From contig JACRFY010000012.1 in assembly GCA_016212565.1 (NCBI GenBank), positions 1 to 36,929 on the forward strand: a stretch of DNA of 36,929 nt. Reading direction: 5' to 3'. The notes under the pieces were generated by a model. The model was not told the origin of the DNA, did not search any database, and was given only the letters and a program-made list of their open reading frames with translations. This stretch comes from Magnetospirillum sp. (GTDB taxonomy: Bacteria; Pseudomonadota; Alphaproteobacteria; Rhodospirillales; Magnetospirillaceae). The position numbers and the translations under genes were made by a program. The first letter of the stretch is position 1, and the number at the start of each line of letters is the position of its first letter. This document shows, piece by piece, positions 7,575 to 16,251 of this stretch.

Positions 7575-8609
7575 ATGCGTGTCGACGACTTCGACTTCGA
7601 CCTTCCGCGCCAAGCCATCGCCGACCGGCCCGCCAGTCCGCGCGATGCCGCACGGCTGCTTCATGTGCGCGGCGATGCGTTCGTCGATTGCGGGGTGCGC
7701 GATCTGCCGCGCTTGCTGCGCCGCGGCGACCGGCTGGTGGTCAACGACACGCGGGTCATTCCCGCCCGCCTCAAGGGCCGCCGCGGCCAGGCCGAGGTCG
7801 AGGTCACCTTGCACCAGCGCCTTGCCGCCGATTCGTGGAAGGCCTTCGCCCGTCCGGCCAAGAAACTGCGGACCGGCGACCGCATCGAGGTCGCCGACGG
7901 CTTTGCCGCCACCGTTTCCGCCAAGGGCGACGCCGGCGAGGTCGAGTTGACGTTCGACCGCGGCGACGCGGCGCTGATGGCGGCGCTGGAGGCGTTCGGG
8001 CGCTTGCCGTTGCCGCCCTATATCCGCAAGGGCGAGGCCGACGCGCGCGACCGCAGCGACTATCAGACCGCCTTCGCCCGGGCCGAGGGCGCCGTCGCCG
8101 CCCCCACCGCCGGGCTGCATTTCACCCCCGAACTGCTGGCGGCGCTGGACGCGGCCGGCGTCGGTCTGACGGCCCTGACCCTGCATGTCGGCGCCGGCAC
8201 CTTCCTGCCGGTCAAGGTCGAGGACACCGCCGATCACCGCATGCATGCCGAGCACGGCGTGGTGACCGCCGAAGCCGCCGCCGCCATCAATGCCACCCGG
8301 TGTGCCGGCGGCCGGGTGGTGGCGGTGGGAACCACCGCCCTGCGCCTGCTCGAAAGTGCCGCCGACGAGGACGGAACCGTGCGGCCCTTCGACACCTCGA
8401 CAGCCATCTTCATCACCCCGGGCTATCGCTTTCGCTGCGTCGACGTGCTGATGACCAACTTCCACCTGCCGCGCTCGACCCTGTTCATGCTGGTCGCCGC
8501 CTTCTCGGGCCTGGAGCGCATGCGCCGCGCCTATGCCCACGCCATCGCCGCCGGCTATCGCTTCTACTCCTACGGCGACGCCTGCCTGCTGGAGCGGGAT
8601 GACGGTTGA
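7575..8609 (+). CDS. queA: S-adenosylmethionine:tRNA ribosyltransferase-isomerase QueA
   Basis: 344 aa, typical of QueA. It transfers and isomerises the ribosyl part of AdoMet onto 7-aminomethyl-7-deazaguanine in tRNA to give epoxyqueuosine. Family motifs visible are [20 protein letters not shown] at the start, [13 protein letters not shown] near 55, [20 protein letters not shown] near 176, [11 protein letters not shown] near 205, and the late [14 protein letters not shown]. The start is the ATG at 7575, which directly begins the conserved N-terminus. It is followed on the same strand by tgt, the enzyme acting two steps earlier on the same tRNA base, although 242 bases and a hairpin-rich spacer intervene. 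Confidence 0.96.
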   Translation: MRVDDFDFDLPRQAIADRPASPRDAARLLHVRGDAFVDCGVRDLPRLLRRGDRLVVNDTRVIPARLKGRRGQAEVEVTLHQRLAADSWKAFARPAKKLRTGDRIEVADGFAATVSAKGDAGEVELTFDRGDAALMAALEAFGRLPLPPYIRKGEADARDRSDYQTAFARAEGAVAAPTAGLHFTPELLAALDAAGVGLTALTLHVGAGTFLPVKVEDTADHRMHAEHGVVTAEAAAAINATRCAGGRVVAVGTTALRLLESAADEDGTVRPFDTSTAIFITPGYRFRCVDVLMTNFHLPRSTLFMLVAAFSGLERMRRAYAHAIAAGYRFYSYGDACLLERDDG

Positions 8610-8655
8610 TTCGATTCTGGAACGGCGCCCGCCGGCCGTGGTAAAGTCGAAGGTA

Positions 8656-8685
8656 GCCGGCATCGGGGTCCAGCCCGACGCCGGC
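8656..8685. other. Strong hairpin downstream of queA
   Basis: GCCGGC-a-TCGGG pairs with CCCGA-c-GCCGGC around a 6-base loop: 11 pairs and one mismatch. No T-run follows on either strand, so it is not a classical terminator. It is the first of four hairpins in the queA-tgt spacer. Confidence 0.55.
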
Positions 8686-8690
8686 CGCTC

Positions 8691-8771
8691 CTAGGTCCTG
8701 GTCACGGTCAGGCGGATGCACATCCGCCAGATCCGCAACCGGAGCACCAGGAGAAAGCCCATTTGGTTCAT
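8691..8771 (-). CDS. Candidate 26-aa small protein between queA and tgt
   Basis: The frame begins with ATG and MNQMGFLLVL, continues with a basic, hydrophobic segment (RLRIWRMCIRL) and ends TVTRT before TAG. A strong ribosome-binding sequence GGAGGAGG lies 8 bases before the ATG, stronger than for most genes here. The start codon falls within the stem of a hairpin (8754-8779), and another perfect hairpin (8711-8728) lies inside the frame. It could be a small membrane-associated peptide, a leader peptide or part of a structured RNA. I recognise no family. The length is too short for coding statistics. Confidence 0.35.
   Translation of the reverse strand: MNQMGFLLVLRLRIWRMCIRLTVTRT
8711..8728. 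other. Perfect 8-bp hairpin inside the small reading frame
   Basis: ggcggatg-ca-catccgcc is an exact palindrome with a two-base spacer. In RNA the two-base loop would force one or two pairs open. Confidence 0.5.
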
Positions 8772-8779
8772 GGGTCTTT
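8754..8779. promoter_or_regulatory. Hairpin enclosing the start codon of the small reading frame
   Basis: aaagcccat pairs with atgggtcttt across ttggttc, with one bulged base. Read on the minus strand, the ATG at 8771 is in the stem and GGAGGAGG lies just outside it, an arrangement that could limit translation. Confidence 0.4.
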
Positions 8780-8788
8780 CCTCCTCCA

Positions 8789-8828
8789 GACGGCGGCCCG
8801 GCCAATTCCGAGCCGCCGTCGTCATTTT
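8789..8828 (+). terminator. Possible rho-independent terminator before tgt
   Basis: gacggcggc (8789-8797) pairs with gccgccgtc (8812-8820) as 9 perfect pairs around a 14-base loop, followed by gtcatttt. The T-run is short. On the plus strand it would end a transcript from queA before tgt. Confidence 0.4.
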
Positions 8829-8851
8829 GACACGGCGACTGATATCCCCAT

Positions 8852-9979
8852 ATGAGTGAATTTCGTTTCGAGACCTTCGCCGCCGACGGCGCCGCGCGCC
8901 TCGGCCGCCTGCACACCGCCCACGGGCCGATGGACACCCCGGCCTTCATGCCGGTGGGCACCGCCGCCACCGTCAAGGCGATGCTGCCGCAATCGGTGGC
9001 CGCCACCGGCGCGCAGACCGTGCTCGGCAACACCTACCACCTGATGCTGCGTCCGGGTGCCGAGCGGGTGGCGCGGCTGGGCGGGTTGCATGCGTTCATG
9101 AACTGGCCGGGACCGATCCTCACCGATTCGGGCGGCTTCCAGGTCATGAGCCTGGCCAAGCTGCGCAAGCTCGACGAGCAGGGCGTGACGTTTCAGTCGC
9201 ACATCGACGGCTCGCGCCACCGGTTGACGCCGGAATCGTCGATGGAGATCCAGCGTCTGCTCGACGCCGACATCACCATGGCCTTCGACGAGTGCACGCC
9301 GTTTCCCGCCACCCTTGAGCAGGCCGCCGACAGCATGCGGCTGTCGATGCGCTGGGCCCGGCGGTCGAAGGAGGCGTTCGTCGCCCGTCCCGGCTACGGC
9401 CTGTTCGGCATCGTCCAGGGCGGCATCCATCCCGAGCTGCGCGCCGAATCGGCGGCGGCCCTGACCGGTCTCGGCTTCGACGGCTATGCCATCGGCGGGC
9501 TGGCGGTCGGCGAGGGCCAGGAGCTGATGTTCGCGACGCTGGAGACCACCGTGCCCCACCTGCCGGCCGACCGTCCGCGCTACCTGATGGGGGTGGGACG
9601 GCCGTCCGATATCATCGGCGCGGTGCTGCGCGGGGTCGACATGTTCGATTGCGTGATGCCGACCCGTTCCGGCCGCACCGCCCAGGCCTTCACCCGTCGC
9701 GGCACCGTCAGCCTGCGCAATGCCCGTCACCAGGACGACCCGCGGCCGCTGGACGAGGCGTGCGGCTGCCCCGCCTGCACCCATCACAGCCGCGCCTACC
9801 TGCACCACCTGACCCGGTCGGAAGAGATTCTCGGGCCGATGCTGCTGACCTGGCACAACCTGCATTTCTATCAGGACATCATGCGCGGCTTGCGCGCGGC
9901 CATCGCCGAGGGCCGGGGGCACGACTTCGCCGCCGCGGCGGCCGAAGAGGAGGCGCGGGGGGATATCCCCCCGCTTTGA
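8852..9979 (+). CDS. tgt: tRNA-guanine(34) transglycosylase (queuine/preQ1)
   Basis: 375 aa, full length. It exchanges G34 for preQ1 in tRNAs with GUN anticodons. Visible residues: D92 in [10 protein letters not shown] (base recognition), GIVQGG near 187, GGLAVGE near 215, nucleophile D266 in [11 protein letters not shown], and the zinc ligands C304, C306 and C309 in CGCPAC plus a later His. The ATG at 8852 opens the conserved FRFE N-terminus. No Shine-Dalgarno is seen. A perfect TTGACA at 8827-8832 is badly placed for a promoter of this gene. It is paired with queA. Confidence 0.96.
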   Translation: MSEFRFETFAADGAARLGRLHTAHGPMDTPAFMPVGTAATVKAMLPQSVAATGAQTVLGNTYHLMLRPGAERVARLGGLHAFMNWPGPILTDSGGFQVMSLAKLRKLDEQGVTFQSHIDGSRHRLTPESSMEIQRLLDADITMAFDECTPFPATLEQAADSMRLSMRWARRSKEAFVARPGYGLFGIVQGGIHPELRAESAAALTGLGFDGYAIGGLAVGEGQELMFATLETTVPHLPADRPRYLMGVGRPSDIIGAVLRGVDMFDCVMPTRSGRTAQAFTRRGTVSLRNARHQDDPRPLDEACGCPACTHHSRAYLHHLTRSEEILGPMLLTWHNLHFYQDIMRGLRAAIAEGRGHDFAAAAAEEEARGDIPPL

Positions 9980-10019
9980 TATGCCCCTCGCCGGGCGCAA
10001 CCCTGCGGTTTGCTTGGCC

Positions 10020-10036
10020 GCGGCCGCAATGGCCGC
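10020..10036. terminator. Weak hairpin between convergent tgt and ridA
   Basis: gcggcc-gcaat-ggccgc, 6 pairs, in the 75-base spacer between two convergent genes. There is no T-run, so termination is only suggested by position. Confidence 0.25.
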
Positions 10037-10054
10037 TGGGGATGGCAGACCGTC

Positions 10055-10429
10055 CTACCGCTTGAGAGCGGTGACCTCGATCTCGACCTTCATGCGGGCA
10101 TCGACCAGGCCGCAGACGATGGTGGTGTTGGCGGGGCGGATGCCCTTGAACGCCGTGCCCAGCACCGGTGCCACCTGCTGGAAATAGGCGGCGTCGGTGA
10201 TGTAGCAGACGACGCGGACCACGTCGGCCAGCGCGGCGCCGCCCTGCTCCAGCGCCGCGGCGATGGTGGCGATGGACTGCTCGGCCTGGGCGACGACGTC
10301 GTCGGCGATCTGGCCGTCCTTGAAGCCGGAGGTGCCGGCGACGAACACCCACGGGTCCTGGACCACGGCGCGGGAATAGCCGGCGACTTCCTCGAAAGCC
10401 GAACCGGAGGAAATCAGTCTGCGGGTCAT
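10055..10429 (-). CDS. RidA family protein (enamine/imine deaminase)
   Basis: 124 aa, the standard size of the YjgF/YER057c/UK114 family. RidA hydrolyses reactive enamines such as 2-aminoacrylate made by PLP enzymes. The conserved C-terminal part is present (QVAPVLGTAFKGIRPANTTIVCGL, about 88-111, then KVEIEVTAL). The position usually held by the catalytic Arg reads IRPANTT, and the C-terminal Glu is in KVEIEV. The start is the ATG at 10429 with AGGAAAGG upstream. It follows the LysE-family gene by 66 bases on the same strand and is probably the last gene of the glycine-riboswitch operon. RidA is known to protect one-carbon and glycine metabolism from aminoacrylate damage, which fits. Confidence 0.88.
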   Translation of the reverse strand: MTRRLISSGSAFEEVAGYSRAVVQDPWVFVAGTSGFKDGQIADDVVAQAEQSIATIAAALEQGGAALADVVRVVCYITDAAYFQQVAPVLGTAFKGIRPANTTIVCGLVDARMKVEIEVTALKR

Positions 10430-10495
10430 CGAACGATCCTTTCCTATGGAATTCCGCAAGGGGACGGTCATAGCCGATTTTGCCGCCGCCGTCGC

Positions 10496-11107
10496 CTACA
10501 TCGCCAGCGCCGCGACGCCGAACACCATCAGGGCCGCGCCGGAGACGTGGTTGAAGCGGCGCATATGCGCGGGGGTGAAGCGGCTGCGGATCGCCGAGGC
10601 CAGGCTCGACAGCACCAGCCACCACAGCGTCGAGCCGGCGAAGACGCCCACCACCAGCACCCAGGCTTCGGCAAGCCGGGTCGGGCGGGCGGCGGCGCCC
10701 AGGGCGGCGAACACCCCCATCACGCCGAGGATGGTGGCCGGATTGGTGATGGTGATGGCGAAGGTGGAGACGAAATCGCGCCATGGCCCCGGCCCCTTGC
10801 CGTCGGGCAGCTCGATGTCGAAGGCCGCCGCCGCCCAGGTCTTGACCCCGAGGGCGAGCAGGAAGACGCCGCCCACCAGCCGCAGCAACGGCGCATGCTC
10901 GGCGATCAGCTCCGGGACGGCGCCGAGGCCCAGGCCGACCACCGCGCCGAACACCGTGTCCGCCGCCGCGGCGCCGAGCCCGGCGACGAAGGCGGCGCTG
11001 CGCCCGTCGGCCAGCGCCTTGCGGATGCACAGGATGCCCACCGGGCCGATGGGGGCGGCGATGGCAAAGCCGATCGCCACCCCGCGCAGGAACAGCTCGC
11101 CGACCAC
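10496..11107 (-). CDS. LysE/RhtB-family amino-acid exporter
   Basis: 203 aa with about six hydrophobic segments, the LysE family size. The conserved front FAIAAPIGPVGILCIRKALADG (about 14-35) contains the family's PxGP motif; the middle segment ITITNPATILGVMGVFAAL (about 116-134) holds the NP motif. These proteins export amino acids or related compounds across the inner membrane. The GTG start at 11107 lies only 3 bases after the gcvPB stop, so it is expected on the gcv mRNA and under the glycine riboswitch. Export of glycine or serine is inference from this position. No other start fits. Confidence 0.88.
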   Translation of the reverse strand: MVGELFLRGVAIGFAIAAPIGPVGILCIRKALADGRSAAFVAGLGAAAADTVFGAVVGLGLGAVPELIAEHAPLLRLVGGVFLLALGVKTWAAAAFDIELPDGKGPGPWRDFVSTFAITITNPATILGVMGVFAALGAAARPTRLAEAWVLVVGVFAGSTLWWLVLSSLASAIRSRFTPAHMRRFNHVSGAALMVFGVAALAM

Positions 11108-11110
11108 CCG

Positions 11111-12616
11111 CTATTCGGCCGCTTCGGGTTTCCAGCGCAACACCGGCGTGCGGGCCGCCAGGGTCTCGTCGAGCCGCCGCCGCGGGGTGAAGCGCGGGGC
11201 CGCCTTGAAGGACTCCGCCGCCCCGGCCTTGGCCCGCTCGGCCAGACCGCGAACCACGGCGATGTACTGGTCGAGGGTCTCGCGGCTTTCGCTCTCGGTC
11301 GGCTCCATCAGCAGGGCCCCATGCACCACCAGCGGGAAGTACATGGTCATGGGATGGTAGCCCTCGTCGATCAGCGCCTTGGCGAAGTCGAGGGTGGAGA
11401 CGCCGGTATCCTTGAGGAAGCGGTCGTCGAACAGGCATTCGTGCATGCACGGCCCCTCGAAGGACGGCGACAGCACGTCCTTGAGCCCGGCCAGCAGGTA
11501 GTTGGCGTTGAGCACCGCATCCGACGACGCCAGGCGCAGGCCGTCGGCGCCCATGCTGATGATGTAGGCCAGGGCGCGGATGAAGACGCCGAACTGGCCG
11601 TGGTAGCCCTTGACGCGGCCGAACGGCTTGGCGCCGCTGTCGGCGGCGTGCTCGACCAGGGTCAAGCCCTTGTCGCCATGGACGACGAAGGGCAGCGGTG
11701 CATAGGGGGCCAGCGCGGAGGACAGCACGGTCGGGCCGGCACCGGGACCGCCGCCGCCATGGGGCGTGGCGAAGGTCTTGTGCAGGTTGATGTGCATGGC
11801 GTCGATGCCGAGATCGGCGATCCGCACCCGGCCGACGATGGCGTTGTAATTGGCGCCGTCGCAGTAGAAGAACGCCCCGGCGGCATGGACGGCTTCGGCG
11901 ATCTCCAGGATCTCGCGCTCGAACAGGCCGCAGGTGTTGGGGTTGGTCAGCATCAGGCAGGCGACGTCGTCGCCCAGCTTGGCCCTGAGCGCGTCGAGGT
12001 CGACGCGGCCGTTGTCCTTGGCCGGGATCGAGTCGACGGTGAAACCGCACATCGCCGCCGAGGCGGGATTGGTGCCATGGGCGCTTTCCGGCACCAGTAC
12101 CCGGCGGCGGTGGCCCTGGCCGTGGTCCTCATGGCAGGCGCGGATGGCCATCAGGCCGCACCATTCGCCATGGGCGCCGGCCGCCGGTGTCATCGCCACC
12201 GCCGGCATGCCGGTCAGCGACTTCAGCCATCCGGCCAGCGAATCGATCACCTCCAGCGCGCCCTGGACCGTCGATTGCGGCTGGAAGGGATGCAGGTCGG
12301 CGAGGCCGGGCAGGCGGGCCACCTTTTCCGCCAGGCGCGGGTTGTGCTTCATGGTGCACGAGCCGAGCGGATAGAAGCCGGTGTCGATGCCGTAATTCTT
12401 CTGCGACAGCCTCGTGTAGTGGCGGACCACCTGCGGCTCGGAGAGGTCGGGCAGGCCGACCGGCGCCTGACGGCGACAGCCCTTCAAGCGGTCCTCGTCG
12501 ACCGGCGGCGGCTCGGGCAGGTCGACGCCCAGGCGGCCGGGATGGCCGAGCTCGAAGATCAGCGGCTCCTCGATGGCCAGGCCGCGGTTTCCGGACAGGG
12601 TGGTGGTGTCGGCCAT
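11111..12616 (-). CDS. gcvPB: Glycine dehydrogenase (decarboxylating) subunit 2
   Basis: 501 aa. C-terminal half of the split P protein; it decarboxylates glycine with PLP and loads the aminomethyl group on GcvH lipoate. The PLP lysine is K280 in NLHKTFATPHGGGGPG. Other motifs are YPLGSCTMK at 82-90, PESAHGTNPASA near 176 and TNPNTCGLFE near 224. The start codon overlaps the gcvPA stop (TGATG), giving a stoichiometric pair. The P protein split into PA and PB is usual in many bacteria, in contrast to the single E. coli GcvP. Confidence 0.96.
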   Translation of the reverse strand: MADTTTLSGNRGLAIEEPLIFELGHPGRLGVDLPEPPPVDEDRLKGCRRQAPVGLPDLSEPQVVRHYTRLSQKNYGIDTGFYPLGSCTMKHNPRLAEKVARLPGLADLHPFQPQSTVQGALEVIDSLAGWLKSLTGMPAVAMTPAAGAHGEWCGLMAIRACHEDHGQGHRRRVLVPESAHGTNPASAAMCGFTVDSIPAKDNGRVDLDALRAKLGDDVACLMLTNPNTCGLFEREILEIAEAVHAAGAFFYCDGANYNAIVGRVRIADLGIDAMHINLHKTFATPHGGGGPGAGPTVLSSALAPYAPLPFVVHGDKGLTLVEHAADSGAKPFGRVKGYHGQFGVFIRALAYIISMGADGLRLASSDAVLNANYLLAGLKDVLSPSFEGPCMHECLFDDRFLKDTGVSTLDFAKALIDEGYHPMTMYFPLVVHGALLMEPTESESRETLDQYIAVVRGLAERAKAGAAESFKAAPRFTPRRRLDETLAARTPVLRWKPEAAE

Positions 12617-13965
12617 CACAGGATCTCCCCCAGGGCCGCCACCAGGGCGTCCATGTCGGCTTCGGTGTTGGTCTCGGTGGCGGCGAGGATCAGCACCGGC
12701 TTGAGTTCGGGATAGGTGGGGTAGAAGCGCGACGCCGGCACGCCGCCGAGGATGCCGCGCCCCGCCAGGGTCTCGACCACCGCCGCCGCATCGACGTCGT
12801 CGCCGAGATGGACGGCGAATTCGTTGAAGTAGCTGTCGGCGATCGGCTTCACCCCCTTGACCCGCCTCAGCTTGGTCTCCAGCCGCACCGCCTGCGCGTG
12901 GTTGAGTTCGGCCAGCCGCCCCAGCCCGGTCTCGCCCAGCAGGGTGAGGTGGATCGAGAACGCCAGCGCGCACAGGCCGGAATTGGTGCAGATGTTGCTG
13001 GTCGCCTTTTCGCGGCGGATGTGCTGCTCGCGGGTCGACAGGGTCAGCACGAAACCGCGGCGGCCGTCGACGTCGACGGTGCGGCCGGCGAGGCGGCCGG
13101 GCATCTGGCGGACGAACTTGTCGCGGGTGGCGAACAGGCCGAGGCCGGGGCCGCCGAAGTTCATCCCCGCCCCCAGCGACTGGCCCTCGGCGACGACGAT
13201 GTCGGCCCCCATGGCGCCGGGGGACTCGATCAGCCCCAGGCTGGCCGGATCGCCGACCGCCACCACCAGCAGGGCGCCGACCGCATGGCAGGCGGCGGCC
13301 AGCGGACGCAGGTCGCGGACATGGCCGAAGAAGCCGGGATTTTGCACCATCACGCAGGCGACGTCCTCGCCCAGGCGGCCGAACAGGTCCTCGAAGCCGA
13401 GCGGGTCGGGGTCGAGCAGTTCGGCGCTCATCTCGGTGTATTCGAGGGCCGTTTCGGTGGTGGAGCGGAAATGGGGATGCAGCGAGCCGGACAGGATCAC
13501 GCGGCGGCGCTTGGTCACCCGGCAGGCCATCGCCGCCGCCTCGGCCGTTGCCGTGGCGCCGTCGTACATCGAGGCGTTGGCCGCCTCCATGCCGGTCAGC
13601 AGGGCGACCTGGCTCTGGAACTCGAACAGCACCTGCAACGTGCCCTGCGCCACTTCCGGCTGATAGGGGGTGTAGGCGGTGAGGAACTCGCCGCGCAGCA
13701 GCAACTGGTCGACCGCCGCCGGGATGTGGTGGCGGTAGAGGCCGGCGCCGATGAAGAACGGCGCGCAGCCGGCCGACAGGTTCTTGCCGGCCATGCGGGT
13801 GAAGGCCCGTTCGACCTCCATCTCCCCCTGCGACCGCGGCAGATCGAGGGGCTGGGCCAGACGGGCGGCGGCGGGAACGTCGACGAACAGGGCGTCGACG
13901 TCGGCGGCGCCGATGGCGTCGAGCATCGCCCGACGGTCGGCCTCGGTGTGGGGGAGATAGCGCAT
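12616..13965 (-). CDS. gcvPA: Glycine dehydrogenase (decarboxylating) subunit 1
   Basis: 449 aa, the N-terminal half of the split P protein. Family motifs: RYLPHT at the start, [15 protein letters not shown] near 71, [18 protein letters not shown] near 93, [11 protein letters not shown] near 133, and [11 protein letters not shown] near 270. The start ATG at 13965 lies 8 bases after the gcvH stop. It forms a heterotetramer with GcvPB. All parts of the family are present. Confidence 0.95.
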   Translation of the reverse strand: MRYLPHTEADRRAMLDAIGAADVDALFVDVPAAARLAQPLDLPRSQGEMEVERAFTRMAGKNLSAGCAPFFIGAGLYRHHIPAAVDQLLLRGEFLTAYTPYQPEVAQGTLQVLFEFQSQVALLTGMEAANASMYDGATATAEAAAMACRVTKRRRVILSGSLHPHFRSTTETALEYTEMSAELLDPDPLGFEDLFGRLGEDVACVMVQNPGFFGHVRDLRPLAAACHAVGALLVVAVGDPASLGLIESPGAMGADIVVAEGQSLGAGMNFGGPGLGLFATRDKFVRQMPGRLAGRTVDVDGRRGFVLTLSTREQHIRREKATSNICTNSGLCALAFSIHLTLLGETGLGRLAELNHAQAVRLETKLRRVKGVKPIADSYFNEFAVHLGDDVDAAAVVETLAGRGILGGVPASRFYPTYPELKPVLILAATETNTEADMDALVAALGEIL

Positions 13966-13973
13966 GCGGGCTC

Positions 13974-14351
13974 TCAGTCCAGCGTTTGCAGATAGGCGTC
14001 GTAGGCGCCGCGGTCCATCAGCGTCTCGACCTCGGCCGGGTCGGACAGGGTCAGCTTGAAGAACCAGGCGCCGTCTTCCGGGCTTTCGTTGACCAGCGCC
14101 GGATGCTCGACCAGGGCGGCGTTGCCCTCGACGATGGTCCCGGAGACCGGGGAATAGACCTCGCTGGCCGCCTTGACCGACTCGACCACCGCCGCCTCGC
14201 CGCCCTTGGCGACCACGCGGCCGGCCTCGGGCAGGTCGACGAACACCACGTCGCCGAGCGCATGCTGGGCGTAGTCGCTGATGCCGACGGTGCCGACGCT
14301 GCCGTCGACGCGGATCCACTCGTGATCCTTGGTGAAACGCATCTCGCTCAT
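13974..14351 (-). CDS. gcvH: Glycine cleavage system H protein
   Basis: 125 aa, the family length. It is the lipoate carrier that shuttles the aminomethyl group between the P and T proteins. The lipoyl lysine is K60 in [17 protein letters not shown]. The N-terminus [13 protein letters not shown] is typical. It follows gcvT by 13 bases; the ATG at 14351 is preceded by AGGGGAG. Confidence 0.96.
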   Translation of the reverse strand: MSEMRFTKDHEWIRVDGSVGTVGISDYAQHALGDVVFVDLPEAGRVVAKGGEAAVVESVKAASEVYSPVSGTIVEGNAALVEHPALVNESPEDGAWFFKLTLSDPAEVETLMDRGAYDAYLQTLD

Positions 14352-14364
14352 GACATGTCTCCCC

Positions 14365-15480
14365 TTAACCCTTGAAATAACGATGCGGGACGAACGGCAG
14401 CGCCGCCACCTTGGCCGGCAGCGGCTTGCCGCGCACCATCAGCTTGAGGTCGGTGCCGATGGCGGCCAGGGCGGCGGGCACGTAGCCCATCGCCACCGGC
14501 CCGTTGACCGACGGCCCGAAGCCCCCCGAGGTGATCTCGCCGACCGGCTGGCCGGCGCTGTCGGTGATCACCGTATGGGCGCGGGCCGGGGCGCGGTCGA
14601 GCGGCTGGATGCCGACCCGCAGCCGCGCCGGCCCCTCGGCCAGTTGGCGCTGGACCACGGCGGCTCCGGGGAAGCCGCCCTGCTCGCGGCGGCGCTTGCC
14701 GAGAATCCACGACAGGTTGCCCTCGACCGGGGTGGTGGCGGTGTCGATGTCCGAGCCGTAGAGGCACAGCCCGGCCTCCAGGCGCAGCGAATCGCGGGCG
14801 CCGAGGCCGATGGGGGCGACGCCGGGCAGGGCCAGCAGCGCGCGCGCCAACTCCTCGGCGCGGTCGGCGGGGACGCTGATCTCGTAGCCGTCCTCGCCGG
14901 TGTAGCCCGAGCGGGTGGCCAGGCAGGGGATGCCGGCGACGTCCATGGCGCGGATGGTCATGAATGTCTGCCCGGCGGCCGAGGGCGCCAGCTTTGCCAT
15001 CGCCGCGGCCGCGCCCGGGCCTTGCAGGGCCAGCAGCGCCCGGTCGAGCAGCGGCGTCACCGCCAGCCTGCCGCCGAGACGGGCGGCGAGGTGGGCGAAG
15101 TCGGCGTCCTTGCAGGCGGCATTGACGACCAGGAACAGCTTGGTCGGCGACAGCTTCGACACCATCAGGTCGTCGAGGATGCCGCCCGCCTCGTTGGTGA
15201 AGACGGTATAGCGGGTGCGGCCCTCGCCGAGGCCGGCGATGTCGCCGGGCACCAGCTCTTCCAGCGCCGCGGCGGGATCGTCGCCCTCCAGGGTCACCTG
15301 GCCCATGTGCGAGACGTCGAACAGCCCGGCGTCCTTGCGGGTGTGCAGGTGCTCGGTGAGGATGCCGGCGGGATACTGCACCGGCATGGCATAGCCGGCG
15401 AAGGGGACCATCTTTCCGCCCAACGCGCGGTGCAGCGAGTCGAGGGGCGTGGTCAGCAATGAGGTCTCGGAAGCGGTCAC
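14365..15480 (-). CDS. gcvT: Glycine cleavage system T protein (aminomethyltransferase)
   Basis: 371 aa. It transfers the methylene group from aminomethyl-lipoyl GcvH to tetrahydrofolate and releases ammonia. Motifs: [20 protein letters not shown] near the start, [10 protein letters not shown] near 56, [12 protein letters not shown] near 182, and [10 protein letters not shown] near 228. The start is GTG at 15480, where GGGAGGAACC gives a good ribosome-binding site; an upstream in-frame extension would run into riboswitch sequence. It is the first gene of the operon. Confidence 0.95.
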   Translation of the reverse strand: MTASETSLLTTPLDSLHRALGGKMVPFAGYAMPVQYPAGILTEHLHTRKDAGLFDVSHMGQVTLEGDDPAAALEELVPGDIAGLGEGRTRYTVFTNEAGGILDDLMVSKLSPTKLFLVVNAACKDADFAHLAARLGGRLAVTPLLDRALLALQGPGAAAAMAKLAPSAAGQTFMTIRAMDVAGIPCLATRSGYTGEDGYEISVPADRAEELARALLALPGVAPIGLGARDSLRLEAGLCLYGSDIDTATTPVEGNLSWILGKRRREQGGFPGAAVVQRQLAEGPARLRVGIQPLDRAPARAHTVITDSAGQPVGEITSGGFGPSVNGPVAMGYVPAALAAIGTDLKLMVRGKPLPAKVAALPFVPHRYFKG

Positions 15481-15535
15481 CGGTTCCTCCCGGCTGGGGG
15501 TCGAAATGGCCGGACGTGTGGCGTCAAGCCGATTG

Positions 15536-15712
15536 CCCCCCTCTGTCTGGGAACCTGAAAGATTCACCCCGGAGGGGGCTTACATCGTCGGTGGGCGAGG
15601 CTGTCGTTCCACGCCGGCTTTCCAGAGGTACATCCCCCCGCGGTCCTTTTGCCTGAGAGTTTCCAGGGGCGGTTGCTCCTTCGGCGCCAAACGGTCTCTC
15701 CCGCGGGGATCG
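15536..15712 (-). ncRNA. Tandem glycine riboswitch (gcvT motif)
   Basis: Read on the minus strand, the first aptamer (about 15712-15633) begins GCGGGAGAGACC, has GGCGCCGAAGGAGCAA and ends AACTCTCAGGCAAAAGGACC. The second (about 15630-15536) runs from CCTCTGGAAAGC through CGCCCACCGACGATGTAAGC to AATCTTTCAGGTTCCCAGA and CAGAGG, which pairs with its opening CCTCTG. These are the conserved elements of both glycine aptamers. It lies 56 bases upstream of gcvT, between promoter and start codon. In other bacteria glycine binding turns on gcv expression; that is expected here. No clear terminator stem follows, so translational control is more likely (inference). Confidence 0.95.
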
Positions 15713-15724
15713 TCTGCGGCGTGC

Positions 15725-15752
15725 ATCTTACCGGCCCGAGCGGGGGAGTCAA
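15725..15752 (-). promoter_or_regulatory. Putative promoter of the gcv operon
   Basis: On the minus strand, TTGACT (15752-15747), a 16-base spacer and TAAGAT (15730-15725). The predicted start near 15718 is just upstream of the first aptamer, which supports the call. Confidence 0.6.
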
Positions 15753-15804
15753 TCGAGAGCGGTGGGGTGACGGGGCAATCGGGTGCAGGACCACAGTCCT
15801 TTGC

Positions 15805-16105
15805 AGTGTCCGTCATCCCCGCGACGGCGGGGGTCCATGGTCGGGACGGATGATGCGCAAGGCCGAAGATCACGCCCGCGGACGCCTGGATCCCCGCGTT
15901 CGAGCTTGTGAAGGAATGTCGCCAACACCCCGGGAAACGTCATTCCCGCGGAAGCGGGAATCCATGCATCAACGAAAATGCCTTATGTTTCAAGGCAAAG
16001 CTGCGTTGCCGTGGATCCCCGCTTTCGCGGGGATGACGACTGGGGAGGCGTCCGCACGATTCCTTCACAAGCTCCTTCGCGGGGATGACGACCATGTTTG
16101 TGAGA
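15805..16105. repeat. Nested palindromic repeats between gcvT leader and topA
   Basis: The spacer between the gcv promoter and topA (15753-16251) holds no gene. An outer palindrome of the gtcatccccgcg type begins at about 15808 (cgtcatccccgcgacggcgg) and ends at 16074-16094 (ccttcgcggggatgacgacc). It is interrupted by an inner element (15902-16074) with perfect 16-base inverted ends, gagcttgtgaaggaat at 15902-15917 and its complement at 16059-16074. The inner element carries its own arms at 15938-15966 and 16009-16039. The bases 16106-16251 show nothing clear apart from a weak TTGACG at 16150-16155. Confidence 0.7.
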
Positions 16106-16251
16106 CCGCATTCCTTTGCCCGATTGCCTTGCCGCCATCGTGCATCGGGGTTGACGAACTCTCCGGCCAATGCCAATTGTCACCTTCCGTCGTGTCAAGG
16201 GCTCCGTTTGCGCCGGACGCCGTTTTTTTCCTCATACGTGTCGGGTCTTGC

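Noticed and set aside
8827-8856. Perfect TTGACA upstream of tgt as a tgt promoter
   Set aside because: A -10 at the right distance would overlap the tgt start codon and lose the conserved N-terminus.
15805-16105. Repeat cluster as a CRISPR array
   Set aside because: The units are palindromic and differ in spacing; no regular repeat-spacer pattern and no cas genes.
15649-16251. Upstream extension of the topA frame
   Set aside because: It runs through the riboswitch antisense and palindromic repeats; the conserved TopA N-terminus begins at 16252.
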